A stretch of 64,000 bases of DNA, taken from contig LR594584.1 in assembly GCA_901538445.1 (NCBI GenBank), forward strand, positions 2,095,681 through 2,159,680, in the 5' to 3' direction. The notes below the pieces were generated by a model. The model ran no database searches. It saw only the letters and a list, made by a program, of their open reading frames with translations, and was not told the origin of the DNA. The first letter of the stretch is position 1; each line of letters begins with the position of its first letter. The DNA is from Gemmataceae bacterium. GTDB lineage: Bacteria > Planctomycetota > Planctomycetia > Gemmatales > Gemmataceae. This document shows positions 40,902 through 50,345 of this stretch, in pieces. Made by a program: the position numbers and the translations under genes.

Positions 40902-42773
40902 ATGAGCGCCCACGGCGACAAGACGCCCGTTACCCTCACGTCGGCCGACCCGAACGCCGAGCGGGTCGCACAGCTTCGCAAGTTGTTCCCGGAGTGCTGG
41001 GCCGATGGCGAGGTCAACTTCGACAAGTTGCGGGCGGCGCTGGGGGATTCCGTTTCAGCCGGGCCGGAGCGGTTTACGTTCTTGTGGGCGGGTCGGGCTG
41101 ACGCCGCGGCCCTGCTCCAGACGCCGAGCCGGGCGACGCTCGTTCCCAAGCCGGCGGAGTCGGTGGACTGGGACACGACGCGGAATCTATTCATCGAGGG
41201 CGACAACCTCGAAGTGCTGAAGTTGCTGTACAAGGCCTACGCGGGGCGGGTGAAGCTCATCTACATCGACCCGCCGTACAACACCGGCAACGATTTCGTT
41301 TACCCCGACGACTTCGCCGACCCGTTGGCCGTTTATCTGAAGCTCACCAAACAAACGGACGACGCGGGCAAACTGCTCACCAGCAATCCCGAGACATCGG
41401 GCCGCTACCACTCGGCCTGGCTCTCGATGATGTACCCACGGTTGTTCCTCGCCCGCCAGCTTCTCCGCGACGACGGCGTGATCTTCGTGAGCATCGACGA
41501 CAACGAGGTTCACCACCTTCGCCTGCTCATGAACGAAATCTTCGGCGAGGAGAATTTCGTCGCAACGATTGCGTGGCAGAAGCGAGATTCTCCGTCGAAT
41601 GATGCCAAAGGCCTCTCAGTTACGCACGAATATCTTCTATCGTTTCAGCGATCTGAGGCGTTTCGCCGCAATCTGCTACCACGCACTGAAGATCAGATCG
41701 GAAATTATAAGAATCCAGATAATGACCCGAGAGGAGTTTGGACACAGACTTACATTGTCCGGCAGGAAGTGCGCAAGGATCGCATTTACCCTCTTACTAA
41801 CCCGCATGGGCGTACCGTTACGCCGCCTCCAGGAACAAGCTGGCGGGTGGATCAGCAGATGTATGAAGAGTATCGGAACGACAATCGAATTTGGTGGGGA
41901 TCCGATGGGAATGGAGATCTACCGTTCCTCAAGCGGTTTTTGACTGAAGTGGCTCAGGGCGTTGTTCCAACGAGTTGGTGGGATTATAAATTTGCAGGGT
42001 CTAACCGGAACGCAAGTGTCGAAACTCGGGCACTCTTTGAACGAGAAATGCCGTTTGACACTCCGAAACCTACGAAGCTGGTTAAACGCCTGCTTCAAAT
42101 CGTAACCTCGGCGGACTCGGATGACATCGTCCTCGATTTTTTCGGCGGTTCTTGCACCACCGCGCAAGCTGTCCTTGAACTGAATCGCGAAGAGGGTGGA
42201 TCACGTCGGTTCGTAATGGTTCAACTTCCCGAATTGACCGGAAATGAACAGTTCCCCACCATCGCCGAGATTGGCAAAGAGCGTATCCGCCGTGTTATCT
42301 CAAAGCTGGCTAAGGAAACGCCGAACATGCTCGCAGGGGGCCAATCGTCAGAGCTTCGGGAGGACTTAGGCTTCAAGGTGTTCGCGCTGGGCGAGTCGCA
42401 CTTCGAGCAGTGGGCTGGAGTGCCCGACCGCGACGCGGCCAAGTACGCGAAGACAATGGAAGCGTTCCTCGACCCGATCAAGCCGAACGTCGATCCGGTC
42501 GCTGTGCTGTGGGAACTTGCGGTGAAGGAAGGGTACGGGCTGAACAGCACGATCACCCCAGCGAAGGTTGGAACTAACACCGTCCACACCGTCACCGACA
42601 CCGAGCGGGACCCGCCGCAATCGTTCCGCGCCTGCCTCGATGTGAAGCTCGCCTCGGATATTGCCAAACAACTCAGTCTTGCCGCAAACGACCTGATCAT
42701 TTGCCGCGACTCGGCGCTCGACGACACCTTGGCCGCGAATCTGGCGCTTCAGTGTCGGCTCAAGACCATCTGA
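40902..42773 (+). CDS. mod: Type III restriction-modification methyltransferase (Mod)
   Basis: This encodes 623 residues from ATG 40902. It is an N6-adenine beta-class methyltransferase: catalytic motif IV IYIDPPYNTGNDF (DPPY 123-126) precedes the S-adenosylmethionine motif I DFFGGSCTTAQAV (412-424). Between them, residues about 225-395 form the target-recognition region, where base composition falls clearly below the rest of the island. Mod methylates one strand of a 5-6 bp site and gives sequence specificity to the Mod2Res complex. The res gene starts 12 bp after its stop. With Res truncated, Mod may act alone as an epigenetic methylase. Confidence 0.95.
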   Translation: MSAHGDKTPVTLTSADPNAERVAQLRKLFPECWADGEVNFDKLRAALGDSVSAGPERFTFLWAGRADAAALLQTPSRATLVPKPAESVDWDTTRNLFIEGDNLEVLKLLYKAYAGRVKLIYIDPPYNTGNDFVYPDDFADPLAVYLKLTKQTDDAGKLLTSNPETSGRYHSAWLSMMYPRLFLARQLLRDDGVIFVSIDDNEVHHLRLLMNEIFGEENFVATIAWQKRDSPSNDAKGLSVTHEYLLSFQRSEAFRRNLLPRTEDQIGNYKNPDNDPRGVWTQTYIVRQEVRKDRIYPLTNPHGRTVTPPPGTSWRVDQQMYEEYRNDNRIWWGSDGNGDLPFLKRFLTEVAQGVVPTSWWDYKFAGSNRNASVETRALFEREMPFDTPKPTKLVKRLLQIVTSADSDDIVLDFFGGSCTTAQAVLELNREEGGSRRFVMVQLPELTGNEQFPTIAEIGKERIRRVISKLAKETPNMLAGGQSSELREDLGFKVFALGESHFEQWAGVPDRDAAKYAKTMEAFLDPIKPNVDPVAVLWELAVKEGYGLNSTITPAKVGTNTVHTVTDTERDPPQSFRACLDVKLASDIAKQLSLAANDLIICRDSALDDTLAANLALQCRLKTI

Positions 42774-42784
42774 GGAGCGACGCC

Positions 42785-45304
42785 ATGAAGTTGCAGTTCG
42801 ACGCGAACCAGTTGTACCAACTCCGCGCCGTCGATACGGTGGCGAGCCTCTTTCACGGACTCGTGCGAGAGACGTTTGCGACGACCGTACGCGTGATGGG
42901 CGTCGAGAGTGACTTCGACTCGGCGCGGTTCTCGCTCGACCCGAAGCGGCTGCTTGCTAACGTCCAGGCCGTGCAGAAGGCTAACGGGCTTGAACCCGAC
43001 GCCGAACTGAAGCTCATCACCGAAAAGGCCGACATCGGCAGCAAGAAGAAGCAGGACGTGAGCTTCCCGAACGTGTCCGTCGAGATGGAGACGGGCACCG
43101 GGAAAACCTACGTCTACCTTCGCACCGCGTTCGAGTTGAACAAACGGCACGGGCTGAAGAAGTTCATCGTCGTGGTGCCCTCGGTGGCGGTGCGCGAAGG
43201 GGTGCTGAAGACGTTCCAAATCACGCAGGGGCACTTCGCGGACCTGTACGACAACGAGCCGTACCGCTTCGACGTGTACGACTCGAAGAACCTGAACCGA
43301 CTCAAGAACTTCGCCGAAGACGATGCGGTCCGGTTCCTCATCATGACCATCGACTCGTTCAACAAGGAGCAGAACGTCATTGGGCGTTCGAGGGATCAGT
43401 TTCAAGGGCGAATCGGGCTTCACATGCTCCAGGCAGTGCGGCCCGTGCTGATTCTGGACGAACCGCAGAACATGGAGAGCACCGGGAGCAAGCAGGCGCT
43501 CGCCCGACTGAACCCGCTCGTCACGTTGAGGTACAGCGCGACGCACCGGGAAGCGTACAACCGCGTGTACCGCCTGTCGCCACACGAGGCGTACCGGCAG
43601 GGGTTGGTGAAGAAGATCGAGGTCGCGTCGGTCGTGGCCGAGGATGACGAGAACCGCCCCTTCATCCGGGTCACGAACATCGGCGCGACAACCAAGAAGG
43701 TCGTCGCGAAGATTGAGGTTCACGAGCGCCGGGCCGACGGCGGCGTGAAGCCGAAGGAGTACAAGTTCAGTCCCGGGGATTCTCTTCGCGCCAGAGCCGA
43801 GCGGAGCGAGTACGAGCCGTACATCATCTCCGAAATCGACCCCGCGGCCCGCACCGTCACGTTCTCCAACGGCGTCACGGTCAAGGAGGGGCAACCCTAC
43901 GGGGCAGACCAGAAGGAACTGTTCCGCCAGCAGATCCGCTACACGATCGAGCAGCACTTCAAGCGGCAGGAGAAGTTACAGGCGTTCGGCCTGAAGGTGC
44001 TGTCGCTGTTCTTCATCGACAAGGTCGAGAACTACGCGGCCGCGGACGGCATCGTTCGCACGCTGTTCGCCGAGGCGTTCAACGACCTGAAGACGAAGTA
44101 CGCGGGCTGGGAGAAGCGGACACCGGAGGAAGTGTCGGGTGCGTACTTCGCCAAGAAGAAGCGCAAGGGCGGCGTCGAGGAGCTGCAAGACTCGTCGGGC
44201 GGCGAGAGCGAACAAGACCGCGACGCGTACTCGCTCATCATGAAGGAAAAGGAAAGGTTGCTATCGTTCTCGGAGCCGGTGTGCTTCCTGTTTTCGCATA
44301 GCGCGCTGCGGGAGGGATGGGACAACCCGAACGTCTTCCAAATCTGCACGCTGAACCAATCAACGAGTGAGATCAAGAAGCGTCAGGAGATCGGGCGGGG
44401 GTTGCGGCTCGGCGTGAACCAGAGCGGGACGCGCTGCCTCAACGAGCAGGTGAACGCGCTCACGGTGGTCGCGAACGAGAGCTACGAGGACTACGTCAAA
44501 GCGCTCCAGAAGGAGATCGAGGAGGACTTCGGTGCGGACAAGGCGAGAAAGTGCCGTCCCGACAACGGTCGACGAACGAAAAAGGTGAACCGCAAGCCGT
44601 TCGACGCGCTGCCGAAAGATTTCGAGGAGCTTTGGAACCGCATCCGGGCGAAGACGCGGTACTCGGTGCAGGTCGATACCGACGCGCTCGTGATGCGCGT
44701 GATCGAAGACCTGAACAAGCTGAACATCGAGCCGCCGCGTCTCGTGGTGACAAAGGCGCGCGTCGAGGCCGGTCAGGGGGACGTGTTTACCGCGTTGCAG
44801 ATGAGCGGCGCGAAGACGGTGGCGACCCTGGCGGGCAACTTCCCGCTCCCGAACCTCGTGGACAAGCTCACGGAGTTGTTGACGCACACGACCCCGCCCG
44901 TGCGTCTCACTCGCCGAACGCTGCTTGCGATCATCCGCGGCGTGACGAACCAGCAGATGATTCTGGACAACCCCGAAGAGTTTGCGTCGCAGGCCGTGAC
45001 CGCGATCCGCCAACGGCTCGAAGAGGAACTCGTTGCCGGCATTCAGTACGAGCAAGACGGGACGTGGTTCGACATGACGCAGTGGGACGCCGAGATCGAA
45101 ACCATGTCGGACAAGATGATCGACGCGAAGAAGTCGCTGTACGAGCGGTTCGTGTACGACTCGGACGTTGAGCGGCGGTTCGCCGAGAAACTGGAGTCGA
45201 TGGGGCCGGTGAAGTTCTACGTCAAGTTGCCCGCGTGGTTCAAGGTGCCCACCCCGGTCGGGAACCAGGGCCATTCCGTTATTCACACTGGGGGATTCCG
45301 ATAA
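42785..45304 (+). pseudogene. res: Type III restriction subunit (Res), truncated by an IS element
   Basis: This encodes 839 residues from ATG 42785. The superfamily 2 helicase core is intact: Walker A METGTGKTYV (101-110), Walker B LILDEPQNM (D225-Q228), LRYSATHREA and EIGRGLRLGVNQ. Native sequence stops at KVPTPVGN (about residue 827); the last about 12 residues come from the IS end. Full-length Res is near 950-1000 residues, with a PD-(D/E)XK nuclease C-terminus. That part is missing here, so DNA cleavage should be lost although the helicase could fold. It follows mod in one operon. Confidence 0.92.
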
Positions 45305-46515
45305 GCCTCCGTGCCTCCTCCGGGTGAAGTTGCAGGAACTCGATGGCCTCCGGGTAACTGGATGCACCGACCCCGGCCAACAGGTGGACGACGGCGTTCC
45401 GCGCGGCCGCGAGGGCTTGCGGGGCCGCGCCCTTCCGCACCCGGCACGCATCCTCGCCCAGCGTCACGTCCCGGACGTAGTGCAACCCGTTCTCGATCCG
45501 CCAGTGGTTCCGGAGCAGGCCCAGAAGTGTTGCCGCGTCGGCCCGCCCCGCCGAGAGGCTCGTGATCCCGTACGCCACCTCCACCGACCTCACACCCCTC
45601 ACCGTCCGCTCCCGCGTCACCCGGAACCCCTGCCGGAGACCCTTCCACCGCTCGTGGGTCGTCAGCAACCGGGTCGCCTCCAGCGTCCGCCGCTCGGTCC
45701 GCCCGTGCCCCTTCTCGCACGTCACGGCGACACGACCCGGCGGGGCCGACGTGGGGGCGTCCTCAGGGGGAGGTGGCCGCCGCGATCCCCCGGGCGGCGT
45801 ACTCGAAGGCGAACCCGGCCTCGATGTCGACCACCAGGCCCGGTTGGTTGCCCTTCGCGACCGGGAGGTAATCGCCGCCCGCCTCGACCACCCGCTCGGC
45901 CAGGTCCCGTTGGCAGAACATGGGGTCGCCGACCACGACCGCCCCCGCGAGCGGGATGATCCCGAGCAACTCCAGGGCGGCCTTGTGCTCGTTCGTCTTC
46001 GCGTCGACGCGGACCTGGGCCAACACGGCCTCGACGGCGGGGGCGTAGGCGGCGACGAGGTGCTGCCCGGGCACGTCCCCGTCGCGGCTGCCGCGGATGG
46101 TCTTGCCGTCGAGGGAGATCTGCTCGACGGCGTCGGGACCGATGCGACCGGCGATCCAACGGGACAGGACGGCCTCGAGCTGTCGGGGGTCGAACCGGCG
46201 GAGGGTCCGCGACAGGGTGGACAGGGACGGTGTCTTGCCCCGCCGGAACCCGAGGGCGTGGGCGAGCGAGGCGTCGTGCTGCCGCCCGAACCGGGCGATG
46301 GAGGCGAGGCTCTTGCGGCCCATGAGCATGGCGAGGGTGACAAGACCCATGACCGCCTGGAGGGGGTGGATGCGACCGTGGCGGCTGCGGGGGTCGGTCA
46401 GGGTGCCGAGGGCTTCGTACAGCGTACACGGGGTCATCGGTTCCTTACCTCCTGAGAGGTGCCCCGATTACCCGGACCAGCCCGATACCGCAATATGAAA
46501 CACGGAATGACCCTG
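45266..46515 (-). mobile_element. ISAs1-family insertion sequence (1,250 bp)
   Basis: Terminal inverted repeats are CAGGGCCATTCCGTTATTCA at 45266 and, reading inward from 46515, CAGGGTCATTCCGTGTTTCA, which matches at 17 of 20 positions. No target duplication is seen: left flank GGTCGGGAAC, right flank AGGGCAACGC. The element cuts res, and the sequence beyond it is not res. This points to a deletion or recombination between IS copies. Confidence 0.9.
45279..46437 (-). pseudogene. ISAs1-type DDE transposase, frameshifted
   Basis: The N-terminal frame (ATG 46437 to stop 45763, 224 residues) carries LGTLTDPRSRHGRIHPL, SLSTLSRTLRR, first Asp in ISLDGKTIRGS and second Asp in VVVGDPMFCQ. After a frameshift near 45765-45785 the C-terminal frame continues to 45279 with GRTERRTLEATRL, HWRIENGLHYVRDVTLGEDA (catalytic Glu) and LLAGVGASSYPEAI. 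The break lies in CACCTCCCCCTGAGG, so a one-base change in a short C run may explain it; programmed frameshifting cannot be excluded. Single-frame ISAs1 transposases are about 370-380 residues. Confidence 0.88.
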
Positions 46516-46788
46516 AGGGCAACGCAGAGGTTGAATCTGGGTCAGCGGCACCCCCTCGCTGGCGCTCGGGGTTCGCCAAGACGCTGTGCAACTTCTTGGC
46601 GAACCCCGAGCGCCAGCGAGGGGGTGGCTTCACAACCCAAACCACCGACTGTGAAACACTGCGTCGCCCTGGGCCGCGGGGAGGGCAACGCAGAGGTTGA
46701 ATCCGGGTCAGCGTCACCCCCTCGCTGGCGCGGGGTTCGCCAAGACGCTGTGCAACTTCTTGGCGAACCCCGAGCGCCAGCGAGGGGG
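46516..46788. repeat. Two tandem copies of a hairpin unit next to the IS
   Basis: Copies at 46516-46627 and 46682-46788 both read AGGGCAACGCAGAGGTTGAA, then CCCCCTCGCTGGCG and its complement (stem) around AGACGCTGTGCAACTTCTTG. The second copy has lost CTCG in one arm. The rest of 46789-46904 carries a partial family E unit (CGGGGGACTGACGTCCCCC) and no gene. Confidence 0.88.
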
Positions 46789-46904
46789 TGCGCCCGCCAG
46801 AGCGTGAAGAGCAGTTCAACCGGGGGACTGACGTCCCCCGCTCGCCACGACTGCCGAAAGCCACAGGCACACCCCGGGGCACTCCTCGCCCCGATCCCCG
46901 GCGC

Positions 46905-48740
46905 TCACTTCGCGGGGGCGGTCTCGACGCGGGCGACCGCGTAGACCAGGAACTTCGGCACCGCGAACCGCACCCGGCCCTCGCCCGCCATGAACTTCAC
47001 CTCGACCGGGTCGGGCGCTTCGGGCGACGACACCCGCACCGCAACCGCCTTCAGCCCCGCGGGCAGCGCGAGGTCCACGGCCACGCCGTCGGCGGCGACC
47101 GGCCTCTCGTCGGCGATGCCCGAGCCGGGGTCGCGCGGCTTCTTCGGCTCGGTGCGGTCGTAGTTCACGAAGTGCAGCGTCACCTCGCCGCCGGCCGCGG
47201 GCTCGCTCGCCGACACCCGCACGGCCTTCGGGGCCGCGAACACGCTCCGGCCCGCGGGCAACTCGGTCGGCTTGGCCGCGTCGAGCACCGCCCGGTAGCG
47301 CTCACTCACCGCGGGCGTCAGCAGGTCGTCGGGGAGCACGTCGAACAAGACGTGGTCGTCGAGCAGCGCCTTGCCGAGCTTCTTGAACGCATCGACGGCC
47401 GCCACGTCGCCCTTGTGGACGCTGGTTCGCGGGAACAGGAGCAGCACCTCACCGTGCGGGCGGTTGCCGCGGTAGGCCGCGTCGTTCTTTTCGAGGAAGT
47501 TGTAGTAGCGCACGATCTCGGCGCGGGCCGCCGGGTCTTTGAAGCGCGCGTAGAACCCCATCGGCGCGCCGCCGTTCGCGGCGAGTTCGGCGATCGCCGC
47601 CCGGATCCGGGTACCCTCGTACTTCCCGAGCGTGAACGGCTTGTTGTCGAACGCGCCGCGGATGTAGCGCGCCTGGAGCGTGCCCTCGCCGTACACCCCG
47701 GCCCCGAGGTCGGTGAAGTTGGCCGCGCCGCCGGTGCTGTACCACAGGTAGTCCTCGTCCCTGCCCCACAGCGCCGCCGGCAGCAGGCTCCGCTCGTCGC
47801 CCGACACCTGGTTGAAGTCGCCGAGGTGGTTCCACTGCGCGACGATGAGCCCCGGCTTGAGCGACCGGCCGTACTTCACGAACACGTCGTCGAACGCGGC
47901 CTTCGTGCTGGCCTGCGACCACTTCAGCATCTCGCGGCGGAGCGGGGTCGAGTCCTTCGGGTCGTGCCATCCGACGATCTCCTGGAACTTGTGCGCCTTC
48001 AGGTCGGCGATGCCGAACTTCTCCTTCGCCTGCTCGGGGGTGAAGCCCGCACCGAGGTGCTCGCGGAACCCCTTCTGGCAGTGCTCGCACACGCAGTTGT
48101 GCCGGTAGAAGTAGTTCGCGATGTAGCCGTCCACGCCGCGCTCGATGCCGCGCTTCGCCCACGCCTTCAGCACCGTGCGCCAGTGCGGGTTGTTCAGGCA
48201 CGCGGTGAACTCGCGCATCTGGCCGATGCTGTACTGCTTCGAGGCCATCGGGGTGCCGTCGGGGTTGCGGGCCATCAGGTCGAGCGGGTCCTTCACCGGC
48301 TTCGGGCCGAGTTCCTTTTCATCCCACAGGTCGCGGTAGAACTTGAAGAACCCGCGGGGGCCGTCCTTGCCGTCGGGCTCGCCGACGAGGAACGTGACGT
48401 TGAAGTGCCCGACCACCTTCGGCCCGAGCTTGTGGACCGCGGCGTTCCGGTCCTCGAACCACTTCCCGCACTCGGCGAGCCCCTGCACCGGGAAGTGAGC
48501 GGGGTAGCCCTTGTACTCCGGCGTGTGCGCGAGGCTGTAGAAGTGCCCGCCGTAGAACCCGAGCTGGCACACGTCGGGCCGCGCCTCCTCGACGAACTTG
48601 AGGTAGTCGGGGTCGCCGTACCCGTCCCAGTGCGCGACCAGGCGGGTGAACTCGGTGCGGGCCGGCGGCTTGGGCGGGTCGGCGGGCACGGCCCGGGCCG
48701 CCGCGACCGCGACGAGGCAGACGACGATGAGGACGCGCAT
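46905..48740 (-). CDS. Secreted TIM-barrel hydrolase-like protein
   Basis: This encodes 611 residues from ATG 48740 with signal peptide MRVLIVVCLVAVAAARAVPA. A beta/alpha pattern runs to about residue 390: LVAHWDGYGDPDYLKFVEEA, VVGHFNVTFLVGEPDG, GIERGVDGYIANYFYRHNC and LIVAQWNHLGDFN. The C-terminus (about 500-611) is a beta-sandwich (VTLHFVNYDRTEP, VRFAVPKFLVYAVARV). CVCEHCQKGF after the barrel strand is unusual. The overall layout resembles glycoside hydrolases with a GH42-like barrel, or sugar-binding proteins. Catalytic acids cannot be assigned with certainty. Confidence 0.78.
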   Translation of the reverse strand: MRVLIVVCLVAVAAARAVPADPPKPPARTEFTRLVAHWDGYGDPDYLKFVEEARPDVCQLGFYGGHFYSLAHTPEYKGYPAHFPVQGLAECGKWFEDRNAAVHKLGPKVVGHFNVTFLVGEPDGKDGPRGFFKFYRDLWDEKELGPKPVKDPLDLMARNPDGTPMASKQYSIGQMREFTACLNNPHWRTVLKAWAKRGIERGVDGYIANYFYRHNCVCEHCQKGFREHLGAGFTPEQAKEKFGIADLKAHKFQEIVGWHDPKDSTPLRREMLKWSQASTKAAFDDVFVKYGRSLKPGLIVAQWNHLGDFNQVSGDERSLLPAALWGRDEDYLWYSTGGAANFTDLGAGVYGEGTLQARYIRGAFDNKPFTLGKYEGTRIRAAIAELAANGGAPMGFYARFKDPAARAEIVRYYNFLEKNDAAYRGNRPHGEVLLLFPRTSVHKGDVAAVDAFKKLGKALLDDHVLFDVLPDDLLTPAVSERYRAVLDAAKPTELPAGRSVFAAPKAVRVSASEPAAGGEVTLHFVNYDRTEPKKPRDPGSGIADERPVAADGVAVDLALPAGLKAVAVRVSSPEAPDPVEVKFMAGEGRVRFAVPKFLVYAVARVETAPAK

Positions 48741-48974
48741 GGCGGGGAGGCACCCGAAAAGAACGGAGGGCCGCACGATAAACGCGGGCGGGACGCGAAC
48801 AACACGTCGGAACGGGGTCGTGCGGGGACCGGGACAGCATACCGCGCCGGGGCCGCGGGTGCCGCGTGCTTTCCGCCCCGCCGCGGGGTATAGTCTCCGC
48901 AGACCCAAGACCTCCGACGGTGCCGGCGCGTCGCCGGTGCCCCCGTGGAACCACCCGAACAGGAGTGCGTTGCG

Positions 48975-49352
48975 ATGGCCGACTGGAAGAAGCTCGCGAA
49001 GGACCTGATCCTGGCCGACGGCTACATCGAGGAGAAGGAGACCGACATCATCCGCAAGGAGCTGCTGGCCGACGGCGTCATCAACAAGTCCGAGGCCGAG
49101 TTCCTGGTGGACCTGCGGAACAGCGCCCCGAAGGCGGTCGCGAAGTTCCACGCGTTCGTCTTCGAGGTGGTGAAGAAGGCGATCCTCGCCGACGGCGACA
49201 TCAGCGCGACCGAGGCCGCGTGGCTCCAGAAGTTCCTCCTCGCCGACGGCAAGGTGGACGACGCCGAGAAGGCGTTCCTCAAGGACCTCAAGGCGTCGGC
49301 CAAGAAGACGTCGCCCGAGTTCGACGCGCTGGTCGCCAAGTACGCGTCGTAA
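48975..49352 (+). CDS. TerB-like helical protein
   Basis: This encodes 125 residues from ATG 48975 (MADWKKLAKDLILADG). Three repeats of the type D-I-L-A-D-G-x-I/V (DLILADGYIEEKE, ELLADGVINKSE, ILADGDISATE, LLADGKVDDAE) have the acidic-helix spacing of TerB (tellurite-resistance) family proteins, which bind metal ions at such D/E clusters. There is no signal peptide, so it should be cytosolic. No other ter genes are adjacent. Divergent from the TIM-barrel gene. Confidence 0.8.
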   Translation: MADWKKLAKDLILADGYIEEKETDIIRKELLADGVINKSEAEFLVDLRNSAPKAVAKFHAFVFEVVKKAILADGDISATEAAWLQKFLLADGKVDDAEKAFLKDLKASAKKTSPEFDALVAKYAS

Positions 49353-49365
49353 GCGAGGTCCCGCT

Positions 49366-49487
49366 AGAGGTGCCCGGGGTTGAAACCCCGGGCTATGTCC
49401 GGTGACCCCTTCGGGGTCCAGCGGCCGTGTGACCCCAACGGGGTCACCGAGAATAGCCCGGGGTTTCAACCCCGGGTGCGCGAGCCG
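49366..49487. repeat. Long inverted repeat, family D-like
   Basis: CCCGGGGTTGAAACCCCGGG at both ends of a 120-bp unit, with GACCCCTTCGGGGTC and GACCCCAACGGGGTC inside. It separates two same-strand genes. Confidence 0.9.
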
Positions 49488-49552
49488 GTCGCTTTCGTTC
49501 GCGCTCGTTGTTCGCCCGCCCGCCATCATTCCGCTCGTCCCGAAGGTGCCCC

Positions 49553-50281
49553 ATGCCCCGCATTCTTGGGTTCCTCGTCCTCGTCGCGCTCGTCGGCGGC
49601 GGGGCCTACCTGTTCCTGTTCAAGAAGACCGAGACCGAGCGCGCGGTCCGCGGGTACAAGAAGGCCGAGACCCCGCAGGCCGCCGCCGACTTCTTCAAGG
49701 AAGCCGTCCGCAAGCGCGAGTACGACATGGCCGCGCTGTACTGCACGGCCGGGTACGCGGAGCAACTCAAGCGCGGCGGGGCCGCGGCCGACAAGCTCGG
49801 CACCGCGATCGACAACCTCACCTACCAGCTCAACGAGCGGAAGCTCGCCCGCGACGAGGTGAAGCTCGCGCTGGCGCTGCTCGACCCGTTCCCGAAGGAC
49901 GTGCAGATCACGGTTGGCAAGGAGTCGGGCGAGGCCGCCGAGGGCACCCTGGTGTTCTCCGGCCCCGGGCTGAGCGGCGACACCCCGGCCGCCGGGAACT
50001 GGAGCCTCAAGCCCGAGATCTTCCTCGCGCTCGTGCGGTCGCTGAAGATGCCGAGGGGCGGCACGGCCGTCGTCCCCATGAAGAAGGAGGGGGGCGAGTG
50101 GAAGTTCGACTTCCCCGCGGACACCGCGCTCCAGGTCCGCGTCGCGTACCTCAACGACAAGCACATGCACTACGTCAACGCGATGGAGAAGGTGACGCAG
50201 GAGGTGAAGAACGACTCGGCCGTGCGCGGGGACGTGACGAACCGCATCAAGACGCTGCTCGAACAGGCCGCCAGGGAGTGA
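49553..50281 (+). CDS. Membrane-anchored protein, unknown
   Basis: This encodes 242 residues from ATG 49553. An N-terminal hydrophobic span (ILGFLVLVALVGGGAYLFLF) is followed by KKTETERA and a soluble domain with ADFFKEAVRKREYDMAALYC, an NTF2-like start often seen in DUF4878-type domains, then FPKDVQITVGKESGEA and strands to VAYLNDKHMHYVNAM. The span lacks a signal-peptidase site, so it is probably anchored. Binding role and partners unknown. It precedes the Pro/Ala-rich haem-motif gene by 65 bp and may share its transcript. Confidence 0.75.
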   Translation: MPRILGFLVLVALVGGGAYLFLFKKTETERAVRGYKKAETPQAAADFFKEAVRKREYDMAALYCTAGYAEQLKRGGAAADKLGTAIDNLTYQLNERKLARDEVKLALALLDPFPKDVQITVGKESGEAAEGTLVFSGPGLSGDTPAAGNWSLKPEIFLALVRSLKMPRGGTAVVPMKKEGGEWKFDFPADTALQVRVAYLNDKHMHYVNAMEKVTQEVKNDSAVRGDVTNRIKTLLEQAARE

Positions 50282-50345
50282 CCCGCGGCGGGAACAGATT
50301 CTGGCGTTGACCCGCGTTCCGGCGGTCGATATGGCCACCGGGACC

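Larger units (their letters stand above)
32336..45265. mobile_element. Integrative island at tRNA-Lys, right end lost
   Basis: The island begins at the 3' end of tRNA-Lys with a tyrosine integrase pointing towards the tRNA. It continues with replication/recombination-type genes on the minus strand and a type III restriction-modification pair on the plus strand. The expected second copy of the tRNA 3' end (attR) was not found by eye up to the IS element at 45266, nor just after it. The segment 41560-42100 is less GC-rich than all else in the window. It is best described as a decayed integrative or satellite element; no structural phage or conjugation genes are present. Confidence 0.8.

Noticed and set aside
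45300..46905. attR copy of the tRNA-Lys 3' end beyond the restriction genes
   Set aside because: CTCCGGG near 45315 is inside the IS and does not match the tRNA T-arm. No GGTTCGATCCCCTCC copy was found by eye.
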